A program made the position numbers and the translations under genes. Of a stretch of 64,000 nt of DNA, positions 49,846 through 60,655 are shown one piece after another. The notes beneath the pieces were generated by a model. That model saw nothing but the letters and a program-made list of their open reading frames with translations. It did not search any database and was not told the DNA's origin. Origin of the DNA: Sphaerulina vaccinii. Lineage: Eukaryota; Ascomycota; Dothideomycetes; Mycosphaerellales; Mycosphaerellaceae. Positions within the stretch are counted from its first letter, which is position 1. The number at the start of each line of letters is the position of its first letter. The stretch spans positions 620,001-684,000 of the forward strand of contig JAKUDP010000013.1 in assembly GCA_022570795.1 (NCBI GenBank), written 5' to 3'.

Positions 49846-50796
49846 TTTCTCCTATGCATATATTTCCACGGAAGTATAGCCGCTAGACCCACACACTACA
49901 GTACGGGCGGGAGCACAAAACTATCGACAGATCACACCTTAGAACAGCCAAACCGTGGAATCTACACAATTACTAACGAGAACTGGCGTGGGAAGAATGA
50001 ACCGAAGGAGAGGAGGCGGATACAGAACCGTATGAATCAGAAAGCTTTCCGACATTGCCAAAGAGAAGGCTTGAATAAGAAGCAATGTAAGCCTCGCACT
50101 TCTACAAGCGAAGCGCCTTGAGTACGACGAATGCGGGTAGGCAGTCCGTACTCCTTCGACGATGAGGCTAAGCAGTGCACCACAGATAACCAACGACGTG
50201 CCGGCAACATAATCAGTCCAACATCTGGAGTAGTTGAAACTTCAAGGCGAATATGGGATGAGCTCGCTCAGCTAATTCAAGGAAACTTTATAGCGGCTGC
50301 GTCCACGAACGCACAGCGACTAGGGATAGATCACAGTATATTGAAGAGCACGGTTTCCGTCCTCACCCCGAGGCTGAGCAGTAGCGGAACACCTGCTACA
50401 TTACAACCCCTCTTTTGCCAATACCAGGTCCTTCACGACCCGATCATCGACATTATACCGCATCCACGCCTGCGATCTAACATCCTTGGCGCGGTTGTAG
50501 CACAACAGGTCGATGCTGCTTCTCTATCAAGAGACCTTCGAGCATCAGGATCTATGGAACATGTGCAAGACCAATGGATGCGCGACGGACTGATCGTCTG
50601 GAGTTCCCCGGGGCCCCTTGCAAGCTGGAAGCTCTCAGGCACCTTTGTCTCCAGATGGGGCTTTCTATTGCAAGGTTGCGAGGACTTTCTCGCCGCCACT
50701 AATCTATGGCGGAGTCAACGTGAAGAGGAGCCTTTCCCTCAATTCGAACCAAGCGGGGGAGCAGCATCGACATGGGTCTGCACGCCAAACCACTAG
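49846..50796 (+). CDS. bZIP transcription factor with DUF3425 domain, no start codon visible
   Basis: Exon 1, in frame up to 50086, contains the fungal bZIP basic region: PKERRRIQNRMNQKAFRHCQ, that is N-x-x-N-Q-x-A-x-R. An intron at 50087-50140 (54 bases, donor GTAAGC, acceptor GGGTAG) removes an in-frame TGA at 50119. Exon 2 then gives the DUF3425 domain, with LFCQYQVLHDPIIDIIPHP, LRSNIL, IVWSSPGPLASWKLS and TNLWRSQREEEPFP, ending at the TAG at 50794-50796. Proteins of this architecture are nuclear regulators in filamentous fungi, often of stress or secondary metabolism genes; the target here is unknown. The frame is open from 49846 but has no ATG before the basic region, and the repeat border lies just upstream. 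Either an upstream exon is missed or the 5' end was lost. The leucine zipper is not evident. Confidence 0.75.
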
Positions 50797-51884
50797 GGAG
50801 ATTCGTTCTTTCGTCGACTAACGAATACGTAGTTCTTTTAGCTATGTAGTTATCTTTCGATGGCATGAGTCAGCCGCTGACCTACCACCTTCGGAGAAGC
50901 GCTGCACACGATCCACATGCATAGCTCCATCAGCTGCGGAAATGTTCTTCCAGAATCTTAATTCGCCTTGACGGCGCGAAGCGCGGATAGCTTTGCTTGG
51001 GTTGCGATGACCTCTTTGCCCATGCAGAAGGCAGTACAGGGAGCTGCTTTGGGGGCATTATCAGTGTGGAACGAGTGACTTGCACCCGCCCGGCTGAGTA
51101 CGGATCGTCATCACTCGTCACGATACCGTAATCTGAGTTCTGTTATATGGGTTTCTAACAAGTACCAGAAGTCTTGTCTGTGACCATCTTTGGTGCCCTC
51201 GCTGGTTCACAAAACTGTAAAGCGTACGAGAAGGAACCTCGTTCATGTCATAGTTGTTTTGGAACAGGTGGGCCAATCTGGGTGAGACAACATCGATGGG
51301 AGCTAGCCACAGAAGCAAGTGAAGTGCCCGATGCATTTTGCTCGGAGCTTGATCCGAGAAGGCACAACGGCCGAGCTTGCAATGCCTCTATCCTTATATA
51401 TGGTACATCTGTGCATTCTTCTTCATAGCTACAAAGTTGTGATCCTATAAACAGATCTTTACCGTCTAGACTTTCACAGTGCGATACTATTTTTCCACCG
51501 AAGTTCGCTCTTACTACCGTGTAGAACGAATGTATTCGACGTGTGCCACATTGGGTAGGCCAAGCCGTGCGCAATCTGTAAGGTTCGGTACTAAACATCG
51601 ATTAGAGAGCGACTTCGACTATGGACACGCCGACATCCTCTGGTCCGCCGAGGTTTTCAAGCATGAAGCAGTGACCGGATGCTGGACAAGAGCAGACTTT
51701 GTAGATGCACTCTCGCCTACCAAGCAGTTCCTACCTGGTTATGACGTGGACTGCGGGGGAGCGACACTACTGTCTAAACCACAAGCTGGTATTCGCCAGA
51801 TTTCTGGTACAGAAGCGTCGCGTGCGTCTAGCTCCTCTACACCGCACACGACGGTCCATCAATAGGGTCCAATGTGCTCAAGCC
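50797..51884. other. upstream region of the second bHLH gene, with possible N-terminal exons
   Basis: Normal composition. The plus-strand frame 51479-51865 looks coding in its second half (DFDYGHADILWSAEVFKHE, then TEASRASSSSTPHTT) and ends in a TAG just before the bHLH start, in another frame. It may be an N-terminal exon of the bHLH gene joined by an intron I could not place. Smaller frames at 51174-51428 (+) and 51248-51598 (-) overlap and are not resolved. Confidence 0.35.
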
Positions 51885-52328
51885 ATGATATCTAATCACA
51901 AGCTGCCAGAGCCCGCGCTTCCCAGCTCGCTTATAGCACATAACACGAAGCGCAAGAGCTATTCAGTCTCGGACATACCGACCACCAAAGAACGGCCGCG
52001 ACAAACTCGTGGACAATTTACTAAACCTTCAGCACCACGATCCTCGCGCACGCCACACAAGGTCGTCGAGCGTCGCTACCGTGACAACCTCAACGCCCAG
52101 ATCGACCGGCTTGCGTCGAAGCTCCCGCAATTACCAGTTGATACTACACTGGACACTGGCGACCCGAACTACTATCTTAGAGGCCCGTCGAAAGCTGCTG
52201 TTATGACGAACGCCATTCGGCATATTGACAGCCTGCAAGCCGACAACGGAAAGTCTCATGCGTCTATTACAGCGCTGCAAGCACAAGTAGAGAGTTTGCA
52301 GAAGTTCGTATATCGCGAGGTATGCTGA
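51885..52328 (+). CDS. SREBP-type bHLH transcription factor (paralogue 2)
   Basis: From the ATG at 51885 (MISNHKLPEP) the frame gives 147 residues to a TGA at 52326-52328. The bHLH domain covers about 58-117: RTPHKVVERRYRDNLNAQID is the basic region and helix 1, with the SREBP-type tyrosine (residue 65), and AVMTNAIRHIDSLQ is helix 2. A short coiled coil (ALQAQVESLQKF) follows. The basic region and helix 1 are strikingly like the gene at 2440-3190; the loop differs. The frame is open further upstream to 51705, and an exon on 51479-51865 may belong to it. After the stop, a neighbouring frame stays open to 52458 with coiled-coil content. No membrane segment is seen. Its neighbour upstream on the same strand is the bZIP/DUF3425 gene. 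Confidence 0.75.
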   Translation: MISNHKLPEPALPSSLIAHNTKRKSYSVSDIPTTKERPRQTRGQFTKPSAPRSSRTPHKVVERRYRDNLNAQIDRLASKLPQLPVDTTLDTGDPNYYLRGPSKAAVMTNAIRHIDSLQADNGKSHASITALQAQVESLQKFVYREVC

Positions 52329-52458
52329 AGTGAAGAGCATCGAATGCATCGGAACTCTGCATATGCTAAGTGATATCTCAGCGAGCATCAGAGATCTCCA
52401 GGATTTGATGAAACGAGTGCGGGAAGATCGCAGTCAGACCAGGGAAGCGGAGAAGTAA
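52315..52458 (+). other. open coiled-coil frame just beyond the bHLH stop codon
   Basis: In the frame shifted by one base relative to the bHLH gene, sequence continues ARYAEVKSIEC and later ISASIRDLQDLMKRVREDRS to a TAA at 52456-52458. Its heptad-like, charged composition looks like genuine coding sequence. It could be the original C-terminus lost by a one-base change, or an exon reached by splicing. A GTATGC at 52320 and a CTCAG at 52376-52380 look like splice sites, but joining them does not enter this frame. Confidence 0.4.
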
Positions 52459-52684
52459 TCCTGCTCTACCTCTTGAGGCACTTAACTAGCTCCGACTCCT
52501 GTGGCTGATGCATGGACGAGGCTCTTACCACAGGTTGGTCCAACCCTGCTAAGACGACTAGAACATGAACGAGCTTCCAACCTTTACGCTTTGCAGCCCA
52601 GAGAGCTTGTGAGGACATCAAAGATCACAATGTGTATAATCTTTTCGGGGTGAGCCACCCGATTAAAGACGGGGAATTTTCGCA

Positions 52685-53041
52685 ATGTCCTCACTTCACA
52701 TCATGTCGAATACTCTCGCAGCCACACCACGGACTGCCCCCTTCATGGTCAACGAGGTATATCGCCACCCCATTAGTGATGTGCAGTGGACAGGCCTATC
52801 TCGGCGCAAGCAGCGGCGCAGATCGCTCAGAATGCTTGAAGAGTGCGGCACCTTATTCAGCATTTCAGCTAGGTCTAGATCAATCTACTGTGTGTCCTCA
52901 GCACAGGCAGATATCCGAGCAGAGACTCACGCGGACTTCACACCGCATGAGGTGAATCGATGGCATGCACAGAGTGAGGGAACACCTCCGCGGCTGGTGG
53001 AGCGATTAATGCTTCCGGTCTTGCAGTGCAATGAGATCTAG
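52685..53041 (+). CDS. small hypothetical protein
   Basis: An ATG in good context (GCAATG at 52685) opens 118 codons to a TAG at 53039-53041, beginning MSSLHIMSNTLAATPRTAP. A TATA-like GTGTATAATC lies about 50 bases upstream. No signal peptide, membrane segment or domain is recognised. An overlapping frame (52632-52955) is open too, which weakens the case. It follows the second bHLH gene on the same strand. Confidence 0.35.
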   Translation: MSSLHIMSNTLAATPRTAPFMVNEVYRHPISDVQWTGLSRRKQRRRSLRMLEECGTLFSISARSRSIYCVSSAQADIRAETHADFTPHEVNRWHAQSEGTPPRLVERLMLPVLQCNEI

Positions 53042-53410
53042 CTACCTCCTATGCGGAAGGCTCAGCGGAGGTACATATACGCAGTCTGTCACTGCCCCTC
53101 CACTCGTACCACATCTACACTAAAGTCGTACGCGACGCGTGTCAAGCCTCCTAACCCTCAATCGTTCTAATGGCTGCGGCTGTTCTTGACATGGCACTCC
53201 TATCGGTGACTAGCTCAAGCGAGATCACTGCTAATAGCAGTTCAACGGCCTGACAGTACACTCTTGATACAGACAGCCGCAGCGTGTCTCTGTGATTCCG
53301 TGCACTTTCTCAGAGCTTATAGTGACTACTGCACTGTCTAGGCTGAATGCACGGCCACCTTGTTTGAACCTAGCAATCCGTGCTAAAGGCAGCTATGTAC
53401 GGTTGTCGGT
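53042..53410. other. intergenic, then repeat border
   Basis: Normal composition up to about 53,410, where RIP-type AT-rich sequence begins. No gene seen. Confidence 0.4.
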
Positions 53411-56400
53411 CCATATACATATCTATAAGACTAGCTACTACTTATAGGTCGTGCGTTATCGCTAAACGAGGGTATGTTATAACTATTAGCAGATATATTA
53501 CCCTAAAAGCTATAAGCGGACTAGGTTAAGCTCGTATTCTATATTATAAAGTATATAAGGTAATTCTATCTAAATCTTTTTACTCGATTAAAACAACTAA
53601 GAAAGAAGTAGATATAGTATCTATAATATCTACTATTAAGAATATTAACTATTATAATAGTACTATACTCTTTAAAAGCCTATTACTAGGCCTTCGTATT
53701 ATAGATAACTATTTATTTACTTTTCTATATTCTTCTTTTTCTAGAAAAGCTAATTATTAGTTTCTATTCTATAGCTTACTATATAGAGCCTTATAGGTAT
53801 TATTACTTATTAGCTATTCTATCTATTAACTATAGTATATAAATACTAAGCCTATAAAGATATCTACTATTTACTAGCTTCTATTTAGTTATAGCTAGTA
53901 GATTAGTTAATATATTAAGAATATTTCTATAGAATTATAGAATCTATATTAAAAAATATAATTAGAATAGGAACCTATAATAATAGTAAAGAGGATTATA
54001 CTAGCTAATTATAAATAGCTAATACTTTATAATATAGCTTTTTAAAGTCTAAAACAACTATAGAAATAGTATAAACTCCTAAGCTTATTAATATAATTAA
54101 TTATAAAAATAAGTTTATTACTAAGAATACTACTAATATAGAGAACTTTTACTTTTTTTAATCTATTAGAATATATTTAAACCTAAGATACTTTCCTATA
54201 TTCTAAGTATAATTAAGCCTTATAGTATATTTTTATTAGTAGAATAATAGATAGATAGTATAGCCTATATAGGCTTAGAGCTAGATATAATTATAAGCTA
54301 TAGAACAAAAATCTTTAAGTATCTATATAGATACTAGAAGCTCTATAGTAATTTTAATATCTATAGAGAGAAGTTTACTAGTTTTATAGAAGATTTTAAA
54401 ATAGGTAACTAAGAAAAAGTCTTAAAGTATATAATATTTATATAGAATTATATAGAATTTAATACTTAGATAGTTATATAGAGCTATAAAACTAATTTAG
54501 ATTTATTTCTTACTCTACTAAATAGCTAGTAATTACTTCTAATTTATTAATTATATTAGAAAAATTAAAAGTACTAGATTAAAATAGATATACTATAGTA
54601 CTATAAGAACAAATTACTAAATTATAGATACTTCTATTATATTATAATACCTATATAGTAATTGTTTTAAACTATTATTATAAACTCTCTAACTACTTTC
54701 TAATCTTTCTACTTATAAGTAGTATATAGTAAGAACTTTTATTAGTATCTAAAAGCTATTCTAATATTCCTACTTTTTATAGTTATACTAGTATAAAGTA
54801 GTATCTACTATATATTATTTTTTATACTAGAAGCTTAGTAGTATAGATTACTAATATATTATTAGAATAGATACTAGTACTTAACTACTAGAGCTAGAAT
54901 AATTTTAGAAAGGCAAGATTAATAGATAAGTATCTATCTATTTATAAATAGATAAGTCTATAAGTAAAAGATACTTATAATATAAAGTCTAAATACTAGT
55001 ACTTTTATATAAGCTTATAGTCTATAATTATAATTAGCTATAATTATTAAAATCTATAGTATAGCTATATATATAGAATAAGGCTTACTAGTAAGTAGAT
55101 AGAGAAAAAGTAGATAAGTAGAAATAGTTAGTATTATTATTAAACTAGATAAATATAGAGCTTATATTAAAGTTTATTAATATCTAATACTTTCTTAGAG
55201 TAGATAGTTATACTAGTATAGCTAAGCTAGAAATAGAGTATAAGTAGTTATATAGATTTTAGTAAGTAAGTTTTACTAAAATATTCTATAGAATTTTAAT
55301 AAGCTAAAGTTATAAACTTTAGCTTATATAAATTATATAGATCTAGAAAGTAGTAGAATCTTCTATTAATTCTTCTCTATAAGTAGCTAGTTATACTAGT
55401 AAAGCTAAAGTAGAAAAGTATAAGAGATTATATAGCTTAAAAAGTTATATAGTATAAAGAATTATATAGTCTAGAAAGTTATATAGCTTAAAAAGTTATA
55501 TAGGTTTTTATAAGTAATTTAGATCTATAGAAATATATTCTAGGTCTAAGTAATAATATCTAGTATATATAAGCTATATTTATTATAAATACTATTAAAA
55601 TTAGCTATAAACTCTATTTTTATCTAGACTTCTACTATTTTCTAGCTTTTTTTATTATTTTTATTTTTATTTATAACTCTAGTTTTCTATTTCTCTAAGA
55701 AGCTATTCTATAAATAGTAGATTATAGATCTATATAACTACTTCTTATATACTAAATAGTAGTTATTTTTTCTAAAAAAAAAAAGTCTAAATATACTTTT
55801 TTTATTTTAGATAAAAATAGTATTTTTCTTACTATAATATATTAAGTTATAGTTCTAGATTATTTCTAATATAAGTTCTACTAAGAGCTTATTTAATAGT
55901 AGACTTATCTTACTATATAATAGTAGAGAAGTATATTCTAGAATTTTCGAAAAATATTTTTTAAACTTTATATTTATAGAAAATATATCTACTATAGTAT
56001 AAGCTCTATTTTTTATATTTAGAATAAAATAAAAGTTAGGCTTAATTAGTATAGATAGTATTATAAAAATAAATATAGCTATTTAAATAGATATATAGAA
56101 GAAGTATACTATAAATAATATTATCTATATATACTAATACTTTATTTAATCTTACTAGTTAGATATAATAGATATAATATAGATACTAATTATAACTAAT
56201 AGTAAAGTAAAACTAATATCTAAAGTAGTATATAACTTTTATCTAAAGTAGTATATAACTTTTACTCCTTTTATATAAAATTAAATTCTACTATATATTA
56301 GATATTATTTCTTTTTAATAGTTTTTTCTAATAGTAAATAATTATAATTTTTTCTATTACTTATATTTTATTCTATAAGTACTTTAATCTACTATAAGTT

Positions 56401-57886
56401 CTATATTACTAATATCTACTAACTATTCTATATTACTAATACCTACTAACTATTCTATAATATAACCTATAGTATAGCTAATAATTAATACTAGAATAAA
56501 TATAATAGAAGTAGTTAATAACTTTAGATAAGTAATAGTACTATTTCTACTACTATAGTATATATTTAGTAATACTATAGGAGCTAATAACTACCTTTTA
56601 ATATAGCAAACTTAAAAGCTATTATTATACTTTTTACTTACTATTACTATATAGTAATATTAGCTTTTTAAATATATAATTATTATAGTATATTAAATAA
56701 ATAGAAAACTCTCTAAATCTATACTAGATATAGAAATACTAAGTACTATATCTAGGAGTACTAGAAGTAATACTAGCTATTATATAAGTAAAGCTATAAA
56801 AAGTATAAAAAAATAATTATAGCTTAGTAGAAAGAATTCGATAAAGCTATAGGAATATTTAATAGTACTTCTAAAGCTAAAATCAAAGCTATAGAAATTT
56901 GTAATAGTACTTCTAAAGCTAAACTAAAAGATACTAAGTATATTTTTACTAGAGTTTATAGCTAGCCTCTACTAGGCCTATTAGTAGGTCTATAAAATTA
57001 CTAGATTAGTCTTTATATACTTTCGGTAATTATTATAACTATTAATATTATAGATAGAAAGTAGAATAGATAACTTCTATTCTATATATACTACTAAGTA
57101 AATAGTCTAGAAAGCTAAGTAACTATAGTAGAATAATAGTATAACTAAGCTATATATATAGTAATATATATAGGCCTTATTACTTAGTACAATATAACTA
57201 ATATTTTAATAGCTCTATTAGTATTATAAAAAAAGAAAATATATATCTAGAAAATATAAACTAGCTATAGTAAAAGACTCTATAGAGCTAAATAGAGATT
57301 AAATATATTACTATAGTAGTTCTAGATATATAAATAGGCCTACTTCTAGTTTTCTATATAATAGAAAACTAAGAAAATATAAAATAATAAAAAGAGACTA
57401 AGAAAATATAAATAGCTATTTCTATTAATATATTAGTTATTCTACTAATAAATTCTTAGATAATACTCGAATAGAGTAAGTATATAGTAGTAGAAAAGAA
57501 TATATAATACTAGAGTATATAGACTATAGTTATAGCTAAATAGAAGTATTAATAATATAAAACTAGTTATAATATATAGATATTATATTTTATTATCTAG
57601 TTTGTTATACTAAATATTATTAGAGACTACTAATTATAGTCGATATTATCTATACTAAGTAGAAATTACTAGTTTAAAAAAAGTTAGAAATATAATAAAA
57701 AACTTATCTAGAATTTATAAAATATAGTAGAGTTATCTATCTACCTCTCTTCTATTTCTAGATGTTTCTACTATCTATACTTATATAGACTAAATTAAGC
57801 TAGTAAATAATTAATTTAGAAAAAATAGAGAAATAGAAAATAGTATATTACTAAATAATTTCGACTATAGCTAGAAGATCTTTATA
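53411..57886. mobile_element. RIP-degraded repeat block, families not identified
   Basis: Strongly AT-rich with the RIP signature and dense stops in all frames. Near 56,850-56,930 a unit with AATAGTACTTCTAAAGCTAAA is repeated twice in tandem at a distance of about 48 bases. Around 55,430-55,510 the word AAAGTTATATAG recurs several times. No transposon domain is legible. Confidence 0.5.
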
Positions 57887-58061
57887 TATTAGAATATAAT
57901 ACTAAATTAGATCTATCTAAGCCGGCTAACCGAGTAAGAGGTATCTTAGCAACCTCCTTATATACTATTCGATAGTATAGATAGCTTTTAGTACCTTTCT
58001 CCTACTTTACTAACTAGAAGAGAGGTCTCTTAGCGCCTCTAATAACTAGCTATAAATAATA
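57887..58061 (+). repeat. solo LTR of the short-LTR element
   Basis: 175 bases, reverse complement of 39798-39972 in plus-strand terms, flanked by the target-site duplication TTATA (57882-57886 and 58062-58066). No internal sequence is attached, so it arose by LTR-LTR recombination. Confidence 0.92.
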
Positions 58062-59320
58062 TTATATACTAATCTAGGCTAGACTTAGTAAAGTAAGAAA
58101 ATAATATAGAAGCTAGACTTATCTATCTATTACTAGAATCTAAAAATAAATATAGTAAGTATATATACTTCTTTTATTATTAGTTATAAAGTATCTATAA
58201 ATACCTATAGAGAAACTATAGTAAACTAATAAAATTATAATTATAAAAAGTAAAAAGTATTATTAGTACTAAGAATTTTATTAAAAAGTTATTAAAAAAA
58301 TTAATAGATACTTTTTTAATAATTTTTTTTTATTTTAACTAGATTTTTAATATAAAAACCTAGTAAAATATTAAGTAGAATATAAAGAACTATTTATTTC
58401 TAATTCTAGAGCTAGAAGATAATAATATAAAGAGAAACTTTAAATATATACTATATAAGCTACTAGAAATAATAAAAATATATATATACTATACCTATAG
58501 TATTATAATAAAAATATCTAATATATATTCTATAATATTACTATAGAGCTTTTAGAATTATATAATAAAGAAATTAAGCTACTAGATATAGAAGACTCTA
58601 ATATAATTAAAGAATATTTTAAAAGTATATTAACTTTAAAAACTCTATATATAATTATTAATAGTGCTCTACTATTTTAAAATATATAAATATACCTAGA
58701 GTTCTTATTAAATAATATTTATAATATAGTCTAGAATTATAAAGTTAAAAATATAACTATAGATAGTATAATCTAGTAATAGTAGTATAAAATTTATATA
58801 ATATAGAATTCTACTTTTATTATTAGAGTTACTATAGAATATATTAGCCTAGAGTAGTATATATATAGTATATATATATATATATATTTTTTCTTTTATT
58901 ACTAGACTATTTTATACTAATATCTAAATTAGAACTAACTTAGCTATTATATTTCTACTCTATATTATTATATTATATAATACTAGAATACTTTATACTC
59001 GAGTACTAAAATATTAATAGTAATTATAAAAGTACTAAAATAAGTAACTCTATAAAACTATTAACTTCTACTATTTCTATATTAACTAATAGTATCTATA
59101 CTAGGTCTATATATTATAGTATAACTTAGATAAGAAGTTAGGTATACTAGTATATATTTTGTACTAAACTAGTATAATAATATTAATAGTCTACTAACTA
59201 ATATAGTATAATAATATAGTAATTAAGAATATAGAGTTAAATAAATATAGTTATAATAGATATAATATAGAAGTATTATATTACTAGCTACTAGTATATT
59301 AGGTATATAAATACTTTTTA
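58062..59320. mobile_element. RIP-degraded repeat sequence, unidentified
   Basis: Same composition as 53,411-57,886. It ends near 59,320, where normal composition returns. Nothing can be identified. Confidence 0.45.
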
Positions 59321-60170
59321 TATACTCTAGCAAAGTTGTATAAGCTAGACCGATTCGAGTAAGCGAATATAGCATTGCTATATACAAGCGTAAGAAGCAT
59401 ACTTATATACGACAGGCTAATTAAATAGTTCAATCTTGGCGGCGTTGAAGTCCAACATAGTTCAACACGGTACGAGGTAGCTCGCCACAAATGGCCTAAT
59501 GCAGGATGCTGTTGACTTCTCCATAATAATCGTCCAAGCTCCTATTGCTTCCCTTTCTGGCAGTCCGTTGTCTTCAGATGTGACCAGCAACTGATCGGCA
59601 AAGAACAACTTGGGATTTCTGGAACTCCCAGACGGAGAACGCTTTAGTGAGCACTGATGGCCTGACTTGCATGAACAAATTCACCAATGCGCGTATGGAC
59701 CTCTCACTTGCCGCTGAAAAACATGTTTTTGAAACAGAAAGATGCTGATCGTCAATATTTCATCAATGTTCATACGGAGGAGACTCGAGTCAACGTACAG
59801 GACTAATCTACAGCCTTGGAAGTTGGAGATATTCCTATCTTTCCAAAGCTACATATGAACAGGAAATCAGATCAGCGACATTGAATGTAAGTACTTTCCT
59901 TAACATTGATGTGCGAGCAACGAGACATATCATGCCTCGCGAATCCGTATGCCAATAATGCATGTTACTCGTCCCTGAGGGCATGACATGGCAGCGGGCT
60001 TTATCAGACCTCGTTGAAACTTCTATGATGTTGATACCTGGCCGCGAAGGCCACTCCGCTGATGTTGAACATGCGAGTGTCCGTGCTCGAAACATTGATA
60101 CTCGAGCCAGATGAGTGTGCTTCCCCTTCGAGGATGCAGCAACGACTTCGCGCGAACCGCATTTGTCCTT
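59321..60170. other. intergenic with one weak minus-strand ORF (59835-60095)
   Basis: Normal composition. A minus-strand frame of up to 86 codons from the ATG at 60093-60095 (MFRARTLACSTSAEW) has an even composition and a possible donor GTACTT near its end. No family is recognised and the probability that it is real is low. Confidence 0.25.
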
Positions 60171-60215
60171 GAAGTCATTTGCTGGACTGAGGCTCCAAGT
60201 TCGTCTTCATCATAG

Positions 60216-60655
60216 CAATGACCGACTTGACCTGGACTGTGGTTGAAGGGAGGCTACCAGGCCGAATGGCTCAGTCATATGCAGCAGACGATATCGAGGA
60301 GCTGAGTAAGTAGGATTGGTTTGGTTTGCGACGTGGCGGGTCATATAAGTGCATGTAACTACGATTATCGGAGCATCTGGAACGACGACAGGCTGAAAGT
60401 CGCAAGCGTAAGTAGGTGATAGTCATGTGGAATGCTAACAGCGCAGAGGTTCTGCTAATCGTGTTAAAACGATGAAGCAGTTCACTGAAGAAGTTGGACG
60501 CACATGTAAAGCTCAAGGGCGCCGATAAGCGGGATGGTACTGCTAGTTCTAGCGGAAAGCTGATCAGTCCACGGTTTGGTGACTTGAACTTTGCGATGCT
60601 CAGTGGATCGCAGGCCAGTGACGTGAAGAGAGGGTGGCAACTTTCTGCTCTATAG
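60216..60655 (+). pseudogene. possible broken multi-exon gene on the plus strand
   Basis: Several segments look like exons with good splice signals. One starts at an ATG at 60218-60220 (MTDLTWTVVEGRLPGRMAQS) and ends at a perfect GTAAGT at 60306. Another ends at GTAAGT near 60,408, followed by a branch-like GCTAAC and an acceptor GCGCAG. Further segments read RVKTMKQFTEEVGRTCK and GKLISPRFGDLNFAMLSGS. They cannot be joined into one frame with the visible splice sites, so this is either a degraded gene or a misread exon structure. No family recognised. Confidence 0.25.

Noticed and set aside
53411..59320. A mariner- or hAT-type transposase in the right repeat block
   Set aside because: Searched by eye for catalytic motifs and terminal inverted repeats on both strands, but nothing specific could be read through the RIP damage.
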